NCBI RefSeq assembly: GCF_025567165.1
Contig: NZ_JAOQKC010000016.1
Coordinates: 10,425-74,424 of the forward strand
Reading direction: 5' to 3'
Length of the DNA: 64,000 nucleotides
From: Laedolimicola ammoniilytica
GTDB lineage: Bacteria; Bacillota; Clostridia; Lachnospirales; Lachnospiraceae
Shown here: in pieces, positions 52,006-60,766 of the stretch
Numbering within the stretch: the first letter of the stretch is position 1
How the letters are laid out: each line of letters starts with the position of its first letter
The notes under the pieces: model-generated
The model's input: only the letters and a program-made list of their open reading frames with translations
What the model was told of the DNA's origin: nothing
The model's database searches: none
Translations under genes and position numbers: made by a program

Positions 52006-52703
52006 TTAATATTTTTGAACAGATCTCCAAGCGTCGTAGTCAGCTCCTCCGCCTTCGGAATTTCGATTTTTTCTTCCGGAAGATCTTCCGCAGCGGCTTC
52101 GTTCAGCGCCTTCATGCTCAGGGACAGCTTGCCGTCCTTGATAGCGATAACCTTTACCTTTACGGTGTCGCCGACCTTCAGGACTACGTCCGGGCTCTTG
52201 ATACGCTTTTCAGAAATCTGGGATACATGTACCAGTCCGGAGAGACCGTCGCCCAGATCGATGAATGCGCCATAGGGCTGAATGCTCTCGACCTTTCCTT
52301 CCGTTACCAGACCGACCTGTACGCTGGCCAGCTTTGACCGACGCTCCTCGGCAGCCTTCTCGCGAAGCAGCTCTCTTGCGGAGAGAACCAGCTTCTGGTT
52401 CTCCGGATCCGCAGTGATAACCTGTACCTGGATCTTCTTATTCAGCCAGTCCTCCAGGTTCTCCACATAGCCCAGAGAAAGCTTGGAAGCCGGGATAAAG
52501 CCGCGGATTCCTTCTACGTAAGCGACTACGCCGGACTTGACAATGCCGCCGATTTTTACGGTGAGAACGGTCTTGTCCTCCAGATACTGTACCAGAGTCT
52601 GCCATGCCGGATCTGTGATGTCAGCCACATCATTCTCCTGTGTATCCTGGAAGGAAGCCTCCAGCTCTTCCTTGAAATCGTCCATTGTTGTTTTTTCTTC
52701 CAT
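51999..52703 (-). CDS. Double S1-domain RNA-binding protein (ribosomal protein S1-like)
   Basis: 234 aa. Two S1 OB-folds are visible. Residues about 42-112 (VLTVKIGGIVKSGVVAYVEGIRGFIPAS...) are a diverged copy, and about 130-200 (GLVTEGKVESIQPYGAFIDLGDGLSGLVHVSQIS) are a canonical copy. It is shorter than full ribosomal protein S1, as is usual in Clostridia, where such proteins act in mRNA binding on the ribosome. The start at 52703 follows GAGG on the minus strand; an in-frame ATG at 52685 is possible. Divergent from aroD. Confidence 0.88.
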   Translation of the reverse strand: MEEKTTMDDFKEELEASFQDTQENDVADITDPAWQTLVQYLEDKTVLTVKIGGIVKSGVVAYVEGIRGFIPASKLSLGYVENLEDWLNKKIQVQVITADPENQKLVLSARELLREKAAEERRSKLASVQVGLVTEGKVESIQPYGAFIDLGDGLSGLVHVSQISEKRIKSPDVVLKVGDTVKVKVIAIKDGKLSLSMKALNEAAAEDLPEEKIEIPKAEELTTTLGDLFKNIKL

Positions 52704-52762
52704 TTCCCAATACCTCGTTTCATATAAAATTCAGATTACAGACAGATTTCTGAGAAATCCGC

Positions 52763-52791
52763 TGTCCAATAGTTCTATTATATGGTAAAAT
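52763..52791 (+). promoter_or_regulatory. Extended -10 promoter of aroD
   Basis: TAAAAT (52786-52791) with TGG directly before it; the -35 TGTCCA (52763-52768) is poor. Confidence 0.45.
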
Positions 52792-52826
52792 GGTGCAAAA
52801 AGCAAACGGAATCAGGAGAAAAATAG

Positions 52827-53588
52827 ATGAATCAAGTGAAAATAAGAAAACTTGTTTTTGGAGAAGGAAGACCGAAGATCTGCGTTCCGATAACGGGCCG
52901 CACCAGAGAAGAGATTGCGCTGCGGACGGCAGAGCTGAAAGCGGCGAAGCCGGATCTGGCGGAATGGCGGGCCGACTGGTATGAGGAAGTATTTGACAGG
53001 GAAAAACTGGAAACTACGCTGGCGTGGCTGCGTGAAGAGCTGGGCGAGCTGCCGCTTCTGGTGACCTTCCGGACCAGAGAGGAGGGCGGCGAGCAGAGTG
53101 TTAGCCCGGAGGACTATGCGGCATTTTTAAGGACGGTCCTTATGTCCGGACAGGCAGATCTCATCGACGTGGAGCTGTTCCGGGGAGAGAAGCTGCTTCG
53201 GGATATCTGCAAAGAGGCAAAGGCGCAGGGGGTAAAGGTGATTGCCTCCAGCCATGACTTTGAAAAGACTCCGGCAAAAGAGGAGATCCTTGCCCGGCTA
53301 ATCCGGATGCAGGACTGCGGGGCGGATCTTCTGAAGCTGGCCGTCATGCCCCAGGATGCCGCCGACGTGCTGACCCTTCTGTCCGCCACTTTAGAGATGA
53401 GCGAAAAATATGCAAAGCAGCCCGTGGTAACCATGTCCATGGGAGCAAAAGGCGCAGTGAGCCGCTTGGCCGGAGAAGTCTTTGGTTCCGCTATGACCTT
53501 CGGATCCGCCGGCGTAGCTTCTGCCCCGGGTCAGGTGAGCGTGCCGGAGCTGAAGATGGCGCTGGAGGTGCTGCGACAGGGGAAATGA
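52827..53588 (+). CDS. aroD: Type I 3-dehydroquinate dehydratase
   Basis: 253 aa. Third step of the shikimate pathway. Class I enzyme using a Schiff-base Lys in DLLKLAVMP and a catalytic His in IASSHDFEKTP. The start KICVPITGRTREEI and the end GSAGVASAPGQ are family-typical. ATG 52827 follows ATCAGGAGAA. It stands apart from other aro genes. Confidence 0.95.
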   Translation: MNQVKIRKLVFGEGRPKICVPITGRTREEIALRTAELKAAKPDLAEWRADWYEEVFDREKLETTLAWLREELGELPLLVTFRTREEGGEQSVSPEDYAAFLRTVLMSGQADLIDVELFRGEKLLRDICKEAKAQGVKVIASSHDFEKTPAKEEILARLIRMQDCGADLLKLAVMPQDAADVLTLLSATLEMSEKYAKQPVVTMSMGAKGAVSRLAGEVFGSAMTFGSAGVASAPGQVSVPELKMALEVLRQGK

Positions 53589-53690
53589 GTTTTTCGTTAT
53601 ATAATATCAGCTTATTGGCGTATTGAGTTTGATGAAGTTAAATTTAAAATGTAGATTATTATAGATACATAACATATAATTTATTTAAAG

Positions 53691-55478
53691 ATGAAAATAT
53701 ATGGTATATCTATGAATAATCCAACGATGGAAAATGTATTAAACCTGGCTCTGGACGCCACTCCCCAGGAGCTGGCCCGCTCCGAAGATCTGAACGTGGG
53801 TTTCGACAGTACCGAAAAAATCTGGGAGCTTATCGTAAAATATTCCGGATCGCTTACGGGACTTTCATCCCTTGGCGTGACTGTCACAGAGCTCCTGAAC
53901 GAATACGCAATCCTGACAGTGCCGGAGTCCCTGGTAGAGCGTCTGGCGCTGGTTCCGGAAATCGAATATATCGAAAAACCAAAGAGGCTGTTTTTTTCTG
54001 TAAATCAGGGAAAAGCAGCCTCCTGTATTCCGGCGGTCCAGAATGCCCGTTATGATTTATATGGAGACGGCGTTCTGGTGGCGCTGTTGGATTCCGGTGT
54101 GGATTATGCCCACCCGGATTTTAGAAATGAGGACGGGACGACGCGGATCCTGGCCCTGTGGGATCAGACCATCCCGGGCAGACCGCCGGAGGGTTACCGC
54201 ATCGGCACGGAATACACACAGCAGGAGATCAATGAAGCACTGGCGGCGGATACAGAGAGCGCCCGTTATGCATTGGTACCAAGCCGGGACGTAAGCGGCC
54301 ACGGCACCAGGGTTCTCGGCATCGCGGCAGGCAATGGCCGTGCCAGCGGCGGCCGCTATCGGGGAATCGCAAGCCGCAGTCCGATCCTGGCCGTGAAGCT
54401 TGGCATGCCCCGGGAGGAGGGCTTTCCACGGACCACAGAGCTCATGCAGGGGGTGGACTACTGCATCCGAAAGGCGCTGGAGCTTCGCCTGCCCGTGGTG
54501 GTCAATATCAGCATTGGCAATACCTACGGCGCCCACGATGGCACTTCTCTTCTGGAGACTTATATCGCTGACATCGCTAACGTCTGGAAATCGGTCATTT
54601 GTATCGGTACGGGAAATGAGGGCTACGCAGCCGGTCACGCGGCGGGGATCCTGCAGGAGCGGACGACGGAGACAGTAGAGTTGGCTGTGGGCGAATACGA
54701 GACCGCCTTTAGCATCCAGATCTGGAAATCCTATCTGGATGAGGTTGACATAACGCTGATAAGCCCGGGTGGAAGAAGGGCGGGGCCTATTCAGAAACTT
54801 CTGGGAGCTCAGCGTTTTGTGCTGGAAGAGACGGAAATCCTACTATATTATGGAGAGCCGTCACCCTACAGTCAGTCTCAGGAGATCTATCTGGAGCTGC
54901 TGCCCCGGGGTGATTACGTGGACACGGGAATCTGGACCCTGGAGCTGGCTGCCGGGGAGATTCGGGATGGTCATTATCACATCTGGCTCCCCAGCTCCGC
55001 CGCCCTGAATGGCGGCACCCGTTTCCTGCGCGCCTCTGCCGACACAACCCTGACAATCCCCTCCACCGCCCGCCGAATCGCCGCCATCGGAGCTTACGAT
55101 AGCCGCACTCTGACCTACGCCGACTTCTCCGGTCGCGGCGGCACCTGTGATCTCCGAGAAAAGCCTGTTCTCGTCGCCCCCGGCGTTCGCATCCTCACCA
55201 CCGCCCCAGGCGGCACCTACGCAGAAGTCACTGGCACCTCCTTTGCCACTCCCTTTGCCACTGGAGCCGCCGCTCTTTTATTGCAGTGGGGGATCGTCGA
55301 CGGCAACGATCCCTATCTCTATGGAGAAAAGGCGATTGCGTTTCTGAAAAAAGGAACCCGTCCGCTTCCGGCGTATGCAGAGTATCCGAATCCGGAGGTG
55401 GGGTGGGGGTCGGACGTTATAATAAGGTTACATGGAAGAAAGTCAGTAAAATCAAGTGTTTCCGTTCATTTTCCCTAA
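53691..55478 (+). CDS. Subtilisin-like S8 protease (Csp-type)
   Basis: 595 aa. The catalytic triad is complete: Asp in LLDSGVDYAHPDF (near residue 129), His in DVSGHGTRVLGIAAG (near 205) and Ser in GTSFATPFATGAA (near 514), with the oxyanion Asn in GTGNEG. A large insertion between His and Ser is typical of Clostridia Csp/YabG-area subtilases that process spore germination factors. No signal peptide is visible. The last 20 residues after YPNPEVGWG look unlike relatives. Start could be 53691 or 53712; neither has a clear ribosome binding site. A bulged hairpin (about 55459-55496) covers the stop codon. Confidence 0.85.
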   Translation: MKIYGISMNNPTMENVLNLALDATPQELARSEDLNVGFDSTEKIWELIVKYSGSLTGLSSLGVTVTELLNEYAILTVPESLVERLALVPEIEYIEKPKRLFFSVNQGKAASCIPAVQNARYDLYGDGVLVALLDSGVDYAHPDFRNEDGTTRILALWDQTIPGRPPEGYRIGTEYTQQEINEALAADTESARYALVPSRDVSGHGTRVLGIAAGNGRASGGRYRGIASRSPILAVKLGMPREEGFPRTTELMQGVDYCIRKALELRLPVVVNISIGNTYGAHDGTSLLETYIADIANVWKSVICIGTGNEGYAAGHAAGILQERTTETVELAVGEYETAFSIQIWKSYLDEVDITLISPGGRRAGPIQKLLGAQRFVLEETEILLYYGEPSPYSQSQEIYLELLPRGDYVDTGIWTLELAAGEIRDGHYHIWLPSSAALNGGTRFLRASADTTLTIPSTARRIAAIGAYDSRTLTYADFSGRGGTCDLREKPVLVAPGVRILTTAPGGTYAEVTGTSFATPFATGAAALLLQWGIVDGNDPYLYGEKAIAFLKKGTRPLPAYAEYPNPEVGWGSDVIIRLHGRKSVKSSVSVHFP

Positions 55479-55723
55479 ATAGAAACGGAACACTTTCCAC
55501 ACGGTTTCGAGAAAAATCTGCCCGGGTTGGACTTGGGATGATGTGGCAGGAGAGAGTGTAGTAATGACGTAACATGAACTAGCGATTTTGAGAGTAAAGA
55601 AGGAGAGGAGTTGTGGTTATAAACAAAATAATTTGAAAATATGAAGTTCGTGGAAAATAAGAGATTTTCACAATTTTTAAAATGTGGTAAAATTATACAA
55701 ATGTAAAACAGGGGGAGTTTAAG

Positions 55724-56566
55724 ATGATAATGTTTATACTTGCAATAATTATTGCTTTTACGATTTACTTCATAAAGAAAAAGCAATATGAGAAAACAGA
55801 ATATTATCTCCAAACGAAAATTCCATATGGAAGTGTTCGGTTTGATAAAGGGCGTTTAGGAGAATTTTATACATACAAATATTTGAAAACACTTGAAGGA
55901 TATAAGAGATTTTTATTTAATGTTTATCTGCCAAAAGAGAACGGAGAGACTACAGAAATAGATGTTATTCTTTTACATGAAACAGGTATTTATGTATTTG
56001 AGTCAAAGAATTACAGTGGATGGATTTTTGGAACAGAAACACAACAATATTGGACACAGACGTTACCTGTTGGAAAAGGAAAATCGCAGAAAACAAAGTT
56101 TTTCAATCCGATTATTCAAAACAAAGTACACTTAAAATGGCTTCAGCAGTTCCTTGGTGCTGAGTCTCAATTACCATTTTATTCATACATTGTATTTAGT
56201 GATCGGTGTACTTTAAAGGAAATTACGTTGACTAGCGGGAATCATTTTGTTATTAACCGATATAATATTCTTACTGCTGTTCAAAGTAATGTTGTGCGTG
56301 TTGGAAAACAACTAGAGCAAAAAGAGGTTGATAGGTTATATGAAAAGCTGTATCCGCTCACTCAAGTAAGTGAAGCACAAAAATTAATACATATAGCAAA
56401 TGTTCAACAGAAACAGCAGACGGATACAGCAAATACAGCGGTGATGCGATGCCCACGTTGCGGAGGTACACTTGTAATCCGAATTGCTAATAAAGGGGAA
56501 CGGAAAGGAGAACGATTTTTGGGGTGTTCAAATTATCCAAAGTGTAGATACATAAAAAATTTATAA
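55724..56566 (+). CDS. NERD domain protein with C-terminal topoisomerase-type zinc finger
   Basis: 280 aa. An N-terminal transmembrane helix (residues 1-17) is followed by a NERD nuclease-related domain (about 35-155: KGRLGEFYTYKYL, EIDVILLHETGIYVFESKNYSG with the D...E-x-K core). A topoisomerase IA-like zinc finger (CPRCGGTLV ... CSNYPKCRY) closes the protein. It probably binds or cuts DNA at the membrane; the family is often found near mobile DNA. AT-rich compared with genes to its left. ATG 55724 follows GGGGGAG. Confidence 0.82.
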   Translation: MIMFILAIIIAFTIYFIKKKQYEKTEYYLQTKIPYGSVRFDKGRLGEFYTYKYLKTLEGYKRFLFNVYLPKENGETTEIDVILLHETGIYVFESKNYSGWIFGTETQQYWTQTLPVGKGKSQKTKFFNPIIQNKVHLKWLQQFLGAESQLPFYSYIVFSDRCTLKEITLTSGNHFVINRYNILTAVQSNVVRVGKQLEQKEVDRLYEKLYPLTQVSEAQKLIHIANVQQKQQTDTANTAVMRCPRCGGTLVIRIANKGERKGERFLGCSNYPKCRYIKNL

Positions 56567-56661
56567 GGAAAATAAGTAAGTATAGAAAACTAATTTTGAA
56601 TATAAGAAAAGTCGCAGTGTAAAATTCCGCTGCGGCTTTCTTTATGGAGAAAATTGGAATA

Positions 56662-56821
56662 TGACGGCAAAAAGCGACGGCACTCTTCCCAAATGCCGTC
56701 AAAAAGCGCCGTCAAATTCAAAAAAGTGACGGCAGAAAATGCCGTCATTCACAAAAAGCAGAAAATTGTGACGGCAAAAAGTGCCGTCAAATCCCAAAAG
56801 TGACGGCAAAATCTGCCGTCA
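56662..56821. repeat. Array of TGACGGCA/TGCCGTCA hairpins
   Basis: TGACGGCA occurs at 56662, 56727, 56769 and 56801, with a shorter GACGGCA at 56676. Complementary TGCCGTC(A) occurs at 56694, 56740, 56782 and 56814, and GCCGTCA at 56708. Three units are simple hairpins with 5-nt loops (56727-56747, 56769-56789, 56801-56821). The first is nested (56662-56714). Spacers are A-rich. The array separates the NERD gene from the recombinase island. Confidence 0.85.
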
Positions 56822-57088
56822 TTTCACGTTATCAGGGGTTTCAGGAGCTTTTCCCCTGACCAGAAGCATTTTGGCGGTGACGTCACAAATGCGTATCTGG
56901 CCGCAGACCCCTTATTTTCAGAGAAATTTAGTGATGCGTCTGACGCGTAAAACTGCGTGCTTTACAGCATAAAATTTTTAACCATAAGAATCTATACTGA
57001 CCTCGTAATCAGCAAGGTATGAAAAGCGAAAATGAAACAGGCATAGGACGACTTGGGCAGAGAATATGCTGGGAATGAGGTGAGCATC
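56822..57088. other. Non-coding gap before the recombinase cluster
   Basis: I see no convincing gene here. There is a palindromic GTGACGTCAC (56877-56886) and GACGCGT-rich stretches near 56938-56950. An attachment site of the recombinase island could lie here, but I cannot define one. Confidence 0.4.
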
Positions 57089-57334
57089 ATGGGCAATCGA
57101 CCAGAGGCAGAGTTGACAGTAGATCTTGAGCAGCTAAAGAGAATCGAAGAACTGCTTCCGGATACACAAAAAATAATTGCAGAAAAAGTGGGAGCTTTCG
57201 TGGAAAAGTCCGGTGTTTCTCCATACGCTCACATGAATGAAGGATATGCAGTGATTGTCAGATTGACCGGAGAAATAGATGCTACAGAAGCAATTCTGGA
57301 TTATCTTAGAAAAAGAACGGAGCTGATATATTAA
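57089..57334 (+). CDS. Small protein associated with the recombinase cluster
   Basis: 81 aa, acidic, helical (VDLEQLKRIEELLPDTQKIIAEKVGAF). No signal or membrane segment. I do not recognise the family. ATG 57089 lies 6 nt behind GAGGTG (57077-57082), a good ribosome binding site, which supports it as a real gene. It precedes the three serine recombinases on the same strand and may be an accessory or directionality factor; that is only inferred from position. Confidence 0.6.
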   Translation: MGNRPEAELTVDLEQLKRIEELLPDTQKIIAEKVGAFVEKSGVSPYAHMNEGYAVIVRLTGEIDATEAILDYLRKRTELIY

Positions 57335-57445
57335 AATGCCTTGCAAAGATATAGGTTTTATGTTAACCTGAAGTCAGGGAAAATGAACGTGATACATAGC
57401 TTCTGACTTCACTTCCATGAATACGCAGGTTAGGAGCAATGTAGA

Positions 57446-59119
57446 ATGGAACAGTTACAAACGAATATGCCAGATATGTACGATGCGGCACTGTATCTTC
57501 GTCTGTCCAGAGATGATATAGAGGACGGGGGTGCAAAGACAGAGAGCGACAGCATTGCAAATCAAAGAGAGTTACTTCGGAGCTTTGTAAAAAGCCAGCC
57601 GGATATTCAGATCTTTGATATATATGTGGATGACGGATACTCGGGTGGAAATTTTGACAGGCCTGAGTTCAAACGAATGACAAAAGACATAGAGTCTGGA
57701 AAAGTAAATTGTGTGATCGTGAAAGACTTATCCAGATTCGGAAGAGAGTATATAGAAGCCGGGCGTTGGATTGAGAAAATCTACCCGGCTTTAAACGTGC
57801 GTTTTATATCTGTTACGGATCAATTTGACAGCAACACGGCAGATTTTTCGGAAAAATCTTTTGTAGTTCCGGTGAAAAATTTTTTAAATGAAAGCTATTG
57901 CAGAGATATTTCCGGCAAGGTACGCAGTCATCAGAAAATCAAACGGGAAAAAGGAGAGTTTATCGGAGCCTTTGCGCCGTATGGGTATCGCAAGGATTCA
58001 GAAAATAAAAATCGTCTTGTGGTGGACGCTGAGGCAGCAGATGTTGTAAGAAAAATATTTGCCTGGAAAATGGAAGGCTTCAGCCTCGGAGCCATAGCGG
58101 AAAAATTGAATGAACGGCAGGTTCTGTCACCCAAGGCGTATAAAAAGGCGAACGGAGAAAATTATAATTCTGGCTTTGTGGGAACAGATACACCGAAATG
58201 GTCTGCAGTCCAGATTAAGCGAATTCTGGTCAATGAGGTGTATATCGGAAATCTGGTACAGGGTAAACAAGAACGAATCAGTTATAAGGTAAAGAAGCGG
58301 TTGAATAAACCCGAGGCGGAGTGGGCAAGGGTGAAAGATACGCATCCGGCCATTATAAAACAGAGCGAGTTTGAAGTGGTGCAAAAGCTATTACAATATG
58401 ACGGAAGAGCGTCAAAAACAGCAGAGCATGCGAGTTTTTTCTCCGGCTTTGTCTTTTGTGGAGACTGCGGGACGCCGATGATACGTAGAGTAAATCGGTA
58501 TAAGGAAAGAGAAAAAGCATTTTATATCTGTCAGACCAAGAACAAGGGCGGAGCTTGTACCCGACATAGTGTTTCAGAAGAAGTGTTAAAGAAAATCGTG
58601 CTGAAAGAAATTCAGATATATACGGCGCTTTTTGCAGATTATGAAAGAATAATGGATGAGCTTCACAAAATGAGAATTGATTATGAACAGGTTGTTCATT
58701 ATGATATGCAGATAGCTAAATTGCAGTCAGAATATAGCAGATATTACGGATTGAGAGCGTCGCTCTATGATGATTTAAAAGAAGGACTGCTTAGTAAAGA
58801 GGAATTTGATGAGTTTCGGGAAAGTTATGGAAAAAAATGTGAAGAACTGAACAGGAGGATCGAGAAGCAAAAAGAACTGGTAAAGCAGATGTTTGAAAAT
58901 GGAGTGTCTGCAGCCGTTCAGTTGGAAGATTGGAAAAAATCACTGGAAATCAAAGAGCTAGATCGCATCCTGCTGGCATTAACAGTAGATAAAATCTATG
59001 TTTATGAAAACAAGCGGCTGGAAATCCATCTCCGCTATGAAGACACGATCGAAAAGCTGAAAATCATAAAACAATTTTATGAAGTACAGCAGACAGAATG
59101 CGGAAAAGAGGTGGGATAA
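57446..59119 (+). CDS. Large serine recombinase 1
   Basis: 557 aa. N-terminal resolvase domain with catalytic Ser21 in YLRLSRDD, then DGYSGGNFDRPEFKRM and IVKDLSRFGREYIEAGRW. A Recombinase domain (about 175-300) and a zinc ribbon (FCGDCG ... C ... C near 335-375) with a coiled coil follow. It belongs to the phage integrase/TndX class that moves elements between att sites. AGGAG lies 7 nt before the ATG. The gap before it holds inverted repeats (AACCTG/CAGGTT and GAAGTCAG/CTGACTTC, 57367-57433). Confidence 0.92.
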   Translation: MEQLQTNMPDMYDAALYLRLSRDDIEDGGAKTESDSIANQRELLRSFVKSQPDIQIFDIYVDDGYSGGNFDRPEFKRMTKDIESGKVNCVIVKDLSRFGREYIEAGRWIEKIYPALNVRFISVTDQFDSNTADFSEKSFVVPVKNFLNESYCRDISGKVRSHQKIKREKGEFIGAFAPYGYRKDSENKNRLVVDAEAADVVRKIFAWKMEGFSLGAIAEKLNERQVLSPKAYKKANGENYNSGFVGTDTPKWSAVQIKRILVNEVYIGNLVQGKQERISYKVKKRLNKPEAEWARVKDTHPAIIKQSEFEVVQKLLQYDGRASKTAEHASFFSGFVFCGDCGTPMIRRVNRYKEREKAFYICQTKNKGGACTRHSVSEEVLKKIVLKEIQIYTALFADYERIMDELHKMRIDYEQVVHYDMQIAKLQSEYSRYYGLRASLYDDLKEGLLSKEEFDEFRESYGKKCEELNRRIEKQKELVKQMFENGVSAAVQLEDWKKSLEIKELDRILLALTVDKIYVYENKRLEIHLRYEDTIEKLKIIKQFYEVQQTECGKEVG

Positions 59120-60766
59120 ATGGCAAGGACAGCGCAAAGGTATAAGAAATTAGTAGAGAAGAAATCGGCACAAGTTCCAGTATACAGGGCGGCGATCTAC
59201 GCCAGATTATCGGTAGATAAGAATGAGAAAAAGGTGGAATCCATTGAAACACAGGTGGCTTTGATAAAGGAATTTATTCAAACTCATAATGCAAAAGCGG
59301 ACAAAGAATATGAACTGGCTCTGTATGATATTTATTCGGACATTGGGAAAACTGGGACAAATTTTGAAAGACCGGGCTTTGAGCGGATGATGAAGGACAT
59401 CAGGGAAAGAAAAGTAAATTGTATTCTGGTAAAGGACTTTTCCAGATTTGGGAGAAACTATATTGAAACAGGAAATTATCTGGAAAAAATATTGCCCTTT
59501 ATGAAGATACGCTTTATTTCCATATGCGACCGGTATGATTCATTTGCACCAGATTCGGAAAATCAGGAACTGACTATGAATATTAAGAATCTGGTAAATG
59601 ATGCTTACGCAAAAGACATTTCAGCAAAGGAGCGGGCGGCCAAGCGTATCGCACAGAAGAACGGGGAGTACGTTGGGAGCAAAGCTCCGTATGGGTACCG
59701 ATGTGAGAAAGTAGATGGAAAGTATACACTGCTTATAGAGCCGGAAGCGGCGAAGATCGTTCAGAGAATTTTTGAAGAATATGCAGCGGGTGAGAAAATC
59801 CAGCATATTATAGATGACTTGTATAAAGCAGGTGTGCATCGCATTTCTGATTATAACCAGTATCATCATGTGTATTGTCAGAAAGGTGAAATATTGCACC
59901 AATGGGGAAATTCGTCTATACGTGCGGTACTGAACCGGAACAATTACTACGGAGATTTGGTTCAGCGAAAATATGAATCCAGATTTCAAAAAGGTGAAAA
60001 GGGATGTGCAGTTCTGGATGAAAGGGAATGGATTATTACGCCTACTGCACATGCCCCCATTATCAGCCGGGAATTATTTGAAAAGGCGCAGGAAAGGTTA
60101 AAGGCAGGTCAGGAAGCAAGAACTGTAGTTGGCTGGAAAAAAGATGAAAGAGCCTTTTACAATGTATTTTATTGTGGAGAATGCGGACGGAAAATGAGTA
60201 CAAGCAGATCGAATGGCAGTGTTTTCTATTTCTGCGGTGCGTCACGGTATCAGGACGAAAGAAAGTGCAACTATAAAAGCGTTTCCGAAGATAAGATACA
60301 GAGCATTGTTCATGCAGAATTGAACAGGCAGTTTCAACTATCGGGATTACAGAAAAAGAATATGGTTGCCATGGGCAAAACAGCTTTTCAAGCGAAAATT
60401 GTGCAGATTGAAAATGAGATAAAGAGAATGAATGTCGAAGCAGAGCGACAGGCCGGAAAATTTGCAGAGGCATTTATGCAGTATAAGGATAGAAACTTAT
60501 CCAGAGAAGCATATATGGCGTTGAGAGTGGAACGCAATGATTGGAAAATATTTTGTGATGAGAGAAGGAAAGCTTTGGAGCAAAGAATTACAGAGCTGCA
60601 GAAGCGACAGAAGGAAGAAACGCGATTTTTGAAAAGCCTGTTAGATTTAAAAGGTACATCGAAAATCAATGCGGAACTTGCCGAGGCGTTGATTGAAAAA
60701 ATCTATGTGTATGATGATAAAAGGTTAGAAATTCATTTTCGATTCAAGGGAGGTGTTGGCGTATGA
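59120..60766 (+). CDS. Large serine recombinase 2
   Basis: 548 aa. Same architecture as recombinase 1: catalytic Ser31 in YARLSVDKNE, ILVKDFSRFGRNYIETGNYLE, a Recombinase domain, zinc ribbon YCGECGRKM, and a long coiled coil. It starts directly after the stop of recombinase 1, with GAGGTG in front, and its end overlaps recombinase 3 (ATGA). The tandem arrangement suggests the proteins act together, or that each serves a different recombination step. Confidence 0.92.
   Translation: MARTAQRYKKLVEKKSAQVPVYRAAIYARLSVDKNEKKVESIETQVALIKEFIQTHNAKADKEYELALYDIYSDIGKTGTNFERPGFERMMKDIRERKVNCILVKDFSRFGRNYIETGNYLEKILPFMKIRFISICDRYDSFAPDSENQELTMNIKNLVNDAYAKDISAKERAAKRIAQKNGEYVGSKAPYGYRCEKVDGKYTLLIEPEAAKIVQRIFEEYAAGEKIQHIIDDLYKAGVHRISDYNQYHHVYCQKGEILHQWGNSSIRAVLNRNNYYGDLVQRKYESRFQKGEKGCAVLDEREWIITPTAHAPIISRELFEKAQERLKAGQEARTVVGWKKDERAFYNVFYCGECGRKMSTSRSNGSVFYFCGASRYQDERKCNYKSVSEDKIQSIVHAELNRQFQLSGLQKKNMVAMGKTAFQAKIVQIENEIKRMNVEAERQAGKFAEAFMQYKDRNLSREAYMALRVERNDWKIFCDERRKALEQRITELQKRQKEETRFLKSLLDLKGTSKINAELAEALIEKIYVYDDKRLEIHFRFKGGVGV

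Noticed and set aside
56781..56972. 63-aa ORF within and after the hairpin array
   Set aside because: It reads through the repeats, has no ribosome binding site and no recognisable content.
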